This document shows, piece after piece, positions 58,947 through 64,000 of a stretch of 64,000 bases of DNA. The stretch lies in assembly GCA_012719855.1 (NCBI GenBank), contig JAAXZN010000023.1, forward strand, positions 124,001 through 188,000, read 5' to 3'. The position numbers were made by a program, and so were the translations under genes. This DNA comes from Serratia liquefaciens (GTDB taxonomy: Bacteria > Pseudomonadota > Gammaproteobacteria > Enterobacterales > Enterobacteriaceae). How positions within the stretch are numbered: position 1 is the first letter of the stretch; every line of letters begins with the position of its first letter. The notes beneath the pieces are model-generated. The model had not been told where the DNA came from, did no database searches, and saw only the letters and a list, made by a program, of their open reading frames with translations.

Positions 58947-58973
58947 GGCGCTTTCTCTATATTCATTGCAAGA

Positions 58974-59022
58974 GCCACAGCCAAATGTCTGTGGCAGTGT
59001 TTTTTGGTCGTAAAACACTGCC
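58974..59022 (-). promoter_or_regulatory. overlapping hairpins in the acetyltransferase leader
   Basis: Hairpin A is a perfect 11-bp stem GGCAGTGTTTT (59022-59012) with AAAACACTGCC (59003-58993), 8-base loop. Hairpin B is GCCACAG (58995-58989) with CTGTGGC (58980-58974). They share three bases (58993-58995) so cannot both form fully. The A left arm, CAGTGTTTT, is also complementary to AAAACACTG in the first codons of the acetyltransferase (58938-58930). The set suggests switchable folding. There is no T run on the minus strand. Confidence 0.55.
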
Positions 59023-59025
59023 GCT

Positions 59026-59067
59026 TTAAGCGATTAACGCCCGTTTTAATCTTGGGTTATTGGTCAT
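59026..59067 (-). CDS. possible 13-residue leader peptide
   Basis: ATG at 59067 with GGAGG five bases upstream encodes MTNNPRLKRALIA then TAA. It contains R-L-K, a +X+ type motif known to stall ribosomes with macrolides in ErmD-type leaders. Its stop is three bases before hairpin A. It begins 33 bases past the EamA stop. Unproven; short ORFs with good ribosome sites can be chance. Confidence 0.45.
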   Translation of the reverse strand: MTNNPRLKRALIA

Positions 59068-59100
59068 TGTTGCCTCCACATCTGGGCGAAGTTTAACAAA

Positions 59101-60096
59101 TCACGCCTCCGCCGTCTTGCTCTTCAGCATCAACACCCCGCCCATCACCAGGGCGCTGCCGAGCAGTTGTAACGAGTTCATGTTTTCCCCCAGCAGGAAA
59201 TAGGCGATCACCGCCGTGAACACCAGTTCCAGCGACAAGATCAGGTTCGCCACCGCCAGCGGCAAGGTTTTCAGGCTGATGTTGTACAGGCCGAACCCCA
59301 ACAGCGTTGGGCCAGCGGCCAGGGTCAGCAGCAGCCACCAGCCCCCCCACTCGATGCCCTGAACGCCCTGGGACAGGAACCACAATGACCCCGTCATGCC
59401 GTGGAACGCCTCCAGCGGGTAAAAGGTCAGCGCGGCATTGAACAACCACTGATAAACAGCCGAAAAGCCGAACACGTACAGAATGGTGTTCCACACCGGG
59501 TAACGCCGCTCGGTCGCAACCCGCCCGCCCAGCGTATAGAGGGTGTAACCGATACCGGACAGCATGCCCACCACCAGCCCCAACAGGTTAAAATGGCTGT
59601 TGCCCATGCTGTCGCCGTTGCTGACCAGAAAACAGCCGCCCAAGCTGACCACAATCACCACCAACTGACGCAGGCTCAGGCGTTCGCTGTACATCATCCA
59701 GCCGAGAAACACGGTAAAACCGACCGAGCAGTAGGTCAGAATAGTCGCCACCGACGCACCGTTCAGCGCCACCGACAGCGTCCACAAGCTGTTGAATACC
59801 GCCAGCAGCAAACCGTAACAGGCATAAAAGGGGATCTGCGAACGCTGTAAACGCGCCCATTCGGGTTTGAACAGCAGCAGTACCGGCAACAGCACCAGAG
59901 CAACCAGCGCCGCGCGCCAAAAGGCCAGCACAAAGGTCGGCAGGTGATAATACTCCGTCAGCACGCGGATAATAATGGCGGTAAAGGCCAGCAGCATGGC
60001 GCTGATGATAGCAATCACATACCCCTGACTGCTGCCCTGTAAAATACGTGCCCCCGGAAAAACCGGCCTGGCTGAGATACCCGATGGTAATGACAT
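59101..60096 (-). CDS. EamA/DMT transporter upstream of the acetyltransferase
   Basis: Inner-membrane transporter, 331 residues from the start at 60096 (MSLPSGISARPVFPGARILQGS), GAGG 5-8 bases upstream; the open frame to 60147 is not used. Ten helices in two EamA repeats after an approximately 25-residue polar lead. Piece: LTYCSVGFTVFLGWMMYSERLSLRQL. It is divergent from a MocR regulator which probably controls it, and may be co-transcribed with the acetyltransferase. Confidence 0.87.
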   Translation of the reverse strand: MSLPSGISARPVFPGARILQGSSQGYVIAIISAMLLAFTAIIIRVLTEYYHLPTFVLAFWRAALVALVLLPVLLLFKPEWARLQRSQIPFYACYGLLLAVFNSLWTLSVALNGASVATILTYCSVGFTVFLGWMMYSERLSLRQLVVIVVSLGGCFLVSNGDSMGNSHFNLLGLVVGMLSGIGYTLYTLGGRVATERRYPVWNTILYVFGFSAVYQWLFNAALTFYPLEAFHGMTGSLWFLSQGVQGIEWGGWWLLLTLAAGPTLLGFGLYNISLKTLPLAVANLILSLELVFTAVIAYFLLGENMNSLQLLGSALVMGGVLMLKSKTAEA

Positions 60097-60204
60097 GACA
60101 CCCTCAAAAAACGGCGATAGTGGACTCAGGCGAGATTCTAACGCCACGCAACTTTATCGCCAGAGCCACTTTCCCCCGATGTTATACAGGCCACTTTTAC
60201 CCTC

Positions 60205-60232
60205 TTGAAGCCCTGTAACTATGGGGTATAGT
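60205..60232 (+). promoter_or_regulatory. candidate promoter of the MocR gene
   Basis: TTGAAG (60205-60210), 16 bases, TATAGT (60227-60232). An inverted repeat ACTAT-GGGGT-ATAGT (60218-60232) overlaps the -10 and may be the MocR operator for divergent control. Confidence 0.4.
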
Positions 60233-60265
60233 AAAAAGTAACATCGCTAACCGGGCCAATTTTGC

Positions 60266-61723
60266 ATGCATATTCCCTTAGACCGTCAGCAAAACATTCC
60301 TTTATATCTGCAAATTGAGGAAGCGCTACGGCGGGCGATCCTCAGCGGCGCATTTGTCGACGGCGATAAGCTGCCCTCCACGCGCACGCTGGCCGCCAAG
60401 TTGGCGGTCAGCCGGTTGACGGTGGAAAACGCCTATGCCGAACTGGCGGCCAAAGGCTTTTTGCACCAGCGGCGCGGCAGCGGCGCCTATGTTTTGCACC
60501 CGCTGATCCAGCCCGCCCAGCCACGCCCGACAAGCGATGCGCCCTTCCCGGCGGAGCGTTTCACCACCCTGACCTCTCGGCTGGATGGCTACCCCGATAC
60601 GCCGTTGCCGGACAACATCATCAACTTTGCCGCCGGCGTCGGCAGCCCGAAAGTCTTTCCGCAGGAGGAGTTCCGCAAAATATTGCTGTCAGTGCTCAGC
60701 CGCCATGCGGAAGAAGCCTTCAGCTATGGCGAATACTGCGGCTATTACCCGCTGCGCGATACGCTGGGACGGATCCTCACCGCTCAGGGTATTCCGACCC
60801 ATGCAGAGCAACTGCTGATCACCAACGGTTCGCAACACGCCATCAGTCTGATAGTGCAAAGCCTGCTGGAGCCGGGCGACACGGTGATCGTCGAACAACC
60901 GACCTACGCCGAAGCGCTGGGGCTGCTGCGCCAGCACCGCATCAATATCGTCACCGTCCCCAGCGACCGGCACGGCATGTTGGTTGAACAGCTGCCCGCA
61001 CTGATCGAAAAACACCAACCGAAGCTGATTTACACCATTCCCAATTTCCATAACCCCACCGGCCACTGCATGAGTGAAGCGCGCCGTCGACGCCTGCTGG
61101 CGTTGGCCCAGCAGGCCGGTGTAGTGATATTGGAAGACGATTTTGTCGGCGATCTGCGCTACAACGGCAAACAGCTGCCGTCGCTGCGAGCGCTGGCACA
61201 GCCGGGGGCGGTGATTTATGTCAGCACCTTTTCAAAAATGCTGCTGCCCAGTATGCGCATCGGTTATCTGGTGGCGGACAGCGAACACTATCAGCGACTG
61301 GCTCGACTGAAACACGTCGACAGTTTTACCAGCTCCAACCTGATCCAACGGGCACTGGACGCATTCGTCACTATCGGTCGTTACGACAAGCAACTGCGAC
61401 GCGCCGGGCGGTTATATCGCCAGCACAGAGACGTGATGGTGGCAGCCTTGCAGCAGCAACTGCCGCCCGGCTGTCAGTTTGAAACGCCGGAGGGTGGGCT
61501 GTTTATCTGGCTGACGCTGCCTGCCGCCGTCAGCACCGAGGCGCTGATGCCGCTGGCCTGGCGACACGGTGTGACCTTTGCACGCGGAGAGTGCTTTTAT
61601 GCCGAAGAACAGCACGGCGCACATGGCCTGCGATTGAATTTCGCCGCCAATACGCCGCCGCAGATAGAAGAAGGTATCGCCCGACTGTGCCGGGCGATTA
61701 ATGAGGTCATCACTTCAGAATAA
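60266..61723 (+). CDS. MocR-type (GntR/aminotransferase) regulator
   Basis: Chimeric regulator of 485 residues: N-terminal GntR winged helix (IPLYLQIEEALRRAILSGAFVDGDKLPSTRTLAAKLAVSRLTVENAYAELAAKGFLHQRRGSGAYV, about 12-77), linker, and a class I aminotransferase-like domain (about 110-480) with the PLP lysine in YVSTFSKMLLPSMRIGYLV. It is divergent from the EamA transporter, so it probably represses or activates it in response to PLP or an amino compound. PdxR is a relative, but no pdx gene is adjacent. Confidence 0.9.
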   Translation: MHIPLDRQQNIPLYLQIEEALRRAILSGAFVDGDKLPSTRTLAAKLAVSRLTVENAYAELAAKGFLHQRRGSGAYVLHPLIQPAQPRPTSDAPFPAERFTTLTSRLDGYPDTPLPDNIINFAAGVGSPKVFPQEEFRKILLSVLSRHAEEAFSYGEYCGYYPLRDTLGRILTAQGIPTHAEQLLITNGSQHAISLIVQSLLEPGDTVIVEQPTYAEALGLLRQHRINIVTVPSDRHGMLVEQLPALIEKHQPKLIYTIPNFHNPTGHCMSEARRRRLLALAQQAGVVILEDDFVGDLRYNGKQLPSLRALAQPGAVIYVSTFSKMLLPSMRIGYLVADSEHYQRLARLKHVDSFTSSNLIQRALDAFVTIGRYDKQLRRAGRLYRQHRDVMVAALQQQLPPGCQFETPEGGLFIWLTLPAAVSTEALMPLAWRHGVTFARGECFYAEEQHGAHGLRLNFAANTPPQIEEGIARLCRAINEVITSE

Positions 61724-61731
61724 GACGCGGT

Positions 61732-62232
61732 TCAGAGCCCGGCCCACCATAGCCGCAGCTTCATTCCCCAATAGCTGGTCCAGCCGGTGGTGCTTTGCAC
61801 CACCTTGCCCTGGGAAATGACCACCAACGTAGGCGTGACGCCGATCTGCCACTGCGCCGACAGCTCACCACGCGGATCGTTAACCACCGGCAACGTCACA
61901 CGCTTGCCCGCCAGCCACTGTTCCACCTGACGATCGTCGCCGGAACGCAGCGCCACGGTCAATACGTTGCCGCCCTCGCCGACCAGTCTGGCGACATACG
62001 GCGTGGTAAACCGGCAAACCCCGCACCAGCTGGCCCAGAAATAAACCAGCAGCGGCTTGTCCTGGCTGAGCTGCGCCAGCGAGACTTGTTCGCCGTTCAA
62101 AGTCGTTAACGGCTGCGAATCGAACGCCGCCGGTGGCTGCGGTGCGCGTAGCCAGTCCATCCCGAAGGCAACCACCAGCACAATCAGCAGCAGGATCAGC
62201 AGTTCGCGGCCCCAACGCCGCAGCTTAGCCAT
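61732..62232 (-). CDS. scsD: ScsD membrane-anchored thioredoxin-like protein
   Basis: TlpA-like periplasmic thioredoxin on a single N-terminal helix (ELLILLLIVLVVAFGMDWL), 166 residues. Active site is CGVC in YFWASWCGVCRFTTPYVARL; cis-proline in GVTPTLVV. Start at 62232 (MAKLRRWGRELL) has AAGG upstream and overlaps scsC by 8 bases. Part of the suppressor of copper sensitivity set scsBCD. Confidence 0.9.
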   Translation of the reverse strand: MAKLRRWGRELLILLLIVLVVAFGMDWLRAPQPPAAFDSQPLTTLNGEQVSLAQLSQDKPLLVYFWASWCGVCRFTTPYVARLVGEGGNVLTVALRSGDDRQVEQWLAGKRVTLPVVNDPRGELSAQWQIGVTPTLVVISQGKVVQSTTGWTSYWGMKLRLWWAGL

Positions 62233-62941
62233 TGTTAACCTTCGCAAGCTGTTGTTTCACTACCGCCTCCAAATCTTCATAAGACACCGCACCTGGCAGC
62301 ATTTGGTCGCCGATCAGGGTGGCCGGCGTTCCCTGCACCCCAAATTGCTCCGCCAATGCCATGTTGGTACGCAAGGTGGTCATGCTCTGTTCGCTTGGCG
62401 CGACGGCTTTCACCCCGGTTTTCTGCTGTGCAGCAGCGATGCTGGTCGTGTCATGGAAGCCTTTTTTCTCCATCAGCCGCTGATGCAGCGCCCAGAATTG
62501 GTCCGGGTGTTGCTGCCAGGTCGTCAGCGCCACGCGTGCAGAACTGACGGAGCTCTCTCCTTTGAACGGCAGCAGTTTTACCACCAGCGCCACATCAGGA
62601 TACTGTTTGACGATTTTTTCCAGCATCGGGTCAAAACGCTTACAGTACGGGCAGTTGTAATCGGTAAAGGCCACCAGCGTCAGTTTGGCGTTGGCAGCCC
62701 CCAAGCGCGGGCTGGCCGGATCTTGGTATAGGGTTTTGGCGTTTTGCTTGATCGCCTGACTGATTTGCTGACCGGCGGTCTGTTGCTGCCAGGCATCCAC
62801 CGCCTGCGCCAGAATATCCGGGTTCGACACCAGCGTTTCGCGGATCAGCTCTTTAATCCGCACCTCTTGTTCCGGGGTAAAAGGAGCCGCAGCCCAGACC
62901 GGAGTAACCATCAGCATCAGTAACATCAGTAATTTTTTCAT
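62225..62941 (-). CDS. scsC: ScsC periplasmic DsbA/DsbG-like thiol protein
   Basis: Secreted thioredoxin-fold protein, 238 residues with signal peptide MKKLLMLLMLMVTPVWA. An N-terminal helical region (about 20-75), followed by the DsbA-type domain with CPYC active site (FTDYNCPYCKRFDPMLEKI) and cis-Pro TPATLIGD. Kept reduced by ScsB; relatives are disulfide isomerases or reductases active under copper stress, some trimeric through the N-terminal stalk. Overlaps scsB by 4 bases. Confidence 0.92.
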   Translation of the reverse strand: MKKLLMLLMLMVTPVWAAAPFTPEQEVRIKELIRETLVSNPDILAQAVDAWQQQTAGQQISQAIKQNAKTLYQDPASPRLGAANAKLTLVAFTDYNCPYCKRFDPMLEKIVKQYPDVALVVKLLPFKGESSVSSARVALTTWQQHPDQFWALHQRLMEKKGFHDTTSIAAAQQKTGVKAVAPSEQSMTTLRTNMALAEQFGVQGTPATLIGDQMLPGAVSYEDLEAVVKQQLAKVNNG

Positions 62942-64000
62942 TGTGAATTTCCTTTGGCGGCGGACAGGGTTTGCAAGACGGCATCGCGGGTCAACAGCGG
63001 GGACAACACCACGCCGTCAGGGCTGCCGGGGCCATAAATCTGGTTAAAAGGCACGGCGACGCTGCCGCGTTTTTGCAGGAAAGCGCTAATCTCGGCCGAG
63101 GGGCGACTCCAGTCTCCCCGCAGGGCAACGACGTCGTCGGAACTCAGCGCCTTTTGCACGTCATCACGCATCAGCACGTTGAATTTGTTTGCTTTACAGG
63201 TTACGCACCAGTCCGCGGTGACGTCGACAAACACCCGTTTGTTCTGAGCAAGTGCCTGGGTGATCGCCTGCTCACTCAGAGGTTGCCAACGGATATTGTC
63301 GTGCAGCGGCTGACGCCACAGCCCGGCGGTCAGCGAACCGATCAACAACACCACACCGACCAGCACCAGCGTACCGGCCGCCAGCTTGGCCGCCAGACGA
63401 ACGCCATGTTGCCAGCCTACCGCCAACAACAGGGCCAGCAGTGCGATCCCGCCCAACGCCAGCGTCGGCAAGGTGCCAATATGATTGACCATCAGGCTCA
63501 GCAGCCACAGTGAAGAAGCCAGCATCAGCAGCCCCATGGCCCAGCGTAAAGTGTTCATCCAACGCCCCGGACGCGGCAGGCGCAGCGCCAAAGCAGGCCA
63601 TGCGGCAATCAGCAGCCAGGGCAGGCTCATGCCGACGCCCAGCGCTACAAACATGCCCCACAGCACCGGCAGCGGTGCGGCCAGAGCAAAGGCCACGGCA
63701 GTGCCCAGGAAGGGAGCCGAACAGGGCGTCGCCAGCAAGGTGGCAAATGCGCCCTGCCAGAAATGCCCGCTCAGGCCACGGCCGTTATGGGTCGCCAGTT
63801 TGGTATTGAGGGAAGAAGAGAGTTGCAGATGGAACAGGCCAAACAGGTTGGCGCTGAACAGCAGCGTCACCAGCATCATAAAGCCGATAAACCACGGGTT
63901 TTGGAACTGAATGCCCCAGCCAAGCGCCTGGTTGCTCAAGCGCAGCAGCGTCATCAGCAACGCCAGCGCCATAAAGGAGGCCACTATGCCGAACGAGGAC
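62938..64000 (-). CDS. scsB: ScsB, DsbD-like membrane electron carrier, C-terminal part
   Basis: About 354 residues visible; the 5' end lies beyond base 64000. Visible parts are the end of the DsbD-type membrane domain, including ATPCSAPFLGTAVAFALAAPLPVLWG with a conserved cysteine, a further set of helices, and a C-terminal periplasmic thioredoxin domain with CVTC (VDVTADWCVTCKANKF). It passes electrons from cytosolic thioredoxin to ScsC. Confidence 0.9.
   Translation of the reverse strand, partial: SSFGIVASFMALALLMTLLRLSNQALGWGIQFQNPWFIGFMMLVTLLFSANLFGLFHLQLSSSLNTKLATHNGRGLSGHFWQGAFATLLATPCSAPFLGTAVAFALAAPLPVLWGMFVALGVGMSLPWLLIAAWPALALRLPRPGRWMNTLRWAMGLLMLASSLWLLSLMVNHIGTLPTLALGGIALLALLLAVGWQHGVRLAAKLAAGTLVLVGVVLLIGSLTAGLWRQPLHDNIRWQPLSEQAITQALAQNKRVFVDVTADWCVTCKANKFNVLMRDDVQKALSSDDVVALRGDWSRPSAEISAFLQKRGSVAVPFNQIYGPGSPDGVVLSPLLTRDAVLQTLSAAKGNSQ

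Noticed and set aside
58974-59006. Plus-strand intrinsic terminator (GCCACAG hairpin followed by a T run)
   Set aside because: It looks like a terminator when read on the plus strand, but no plus-strand gene lies upstream except tctA, which has its own terminator 660 bases earlier. I read the structure as part of the minus-strand leader, although a role against antisense transcription is possible.
1-64000. CRISPR arrays, tRNA or rRNA genes, insertion sequences, prophage genes
   Set aside because: None seen: no regularly spaced repeats, no transposase or integrase motifs, and no tRNA-like cloverleaf noticed by eye.

Overview
The window reads as chromosome of an enterobacterium, most likely Serratia or a close relative. 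Protein sequences are near-identical in length and motif to E. coli orthologues, and the order nuoN-A, lrhA, alaA, yfbR, yfbS, yfbT, yfbU, yfbV, ackA, pta, yfcD, yfcE, yfcG, folX, yfcH, hisPMQJ, ubiX, purF, cvpA, dedD, folC, accD, dedA, truA, usg, pdxB matches the E. coli backbone. yfcC, yfcF and argT are absent from their E. coli positions. The genus is inferred from gene content and composition, not from a database search.

Layout. 1-6350 is an accessory stretch: the start of an MFS exporter, a DMT transporter, an exported cupin protein, a thiamine-diphosphate enzyme with a divergent LysR regulator, and a RelE-type toxin with an HTH antitoxin. 6400-21500 is the complete 13-gene respiratory complex I operon on the minus strand. 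22200-50560 is conserved backbone: LrhA regulator, alanine aminotransferase, nucleotidase, transporter and phosphatase genes, the acetate pathway (ackA-pta), pteridine genes, the histidine ABC transporter, then the purine/folate/malonyl-CoA/pyridoxine cluster. 50600-64000 is again accessory: an AraC regulator divergent from an EamA transporter, the TctDE two-component system with the TctCBA citrate-type transporter, a hexapeptide xenobiotic acetyltransferase behind another EamA transporter and a MocR regulator, and the suppressor-of-copper-sensitivity genes scsD, scsC and part of scsB.

Regulatory sites supported by the sequence include a PurR box before cvpA-purF, a sigma-54-type promoter directly before hisJ, a Fur-like box over the start of an EamA gene, a 28-bp palindrome with an embedded promoter before the toxin-antitoxin pair, a LysR-type T-N11-A palindrome, and many GC-rich intercistronic hairpins. 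The most unusual signal is the leader of the acetyltransferase gene at 58946-59077. It has a well-placed ribosome site, a 13-codon leader ORF, an 11-bp perfect hairpin starting three bases after the leader stop, a second overlapping hairpin, and a copy of the hairpin arm inside the first codons of the acetyltransferase. This is the architecture of drug-inducible attenuation, but it is untested. No tRNA, rRNA, insertion sequence, prophage or CRISPR array was seen.
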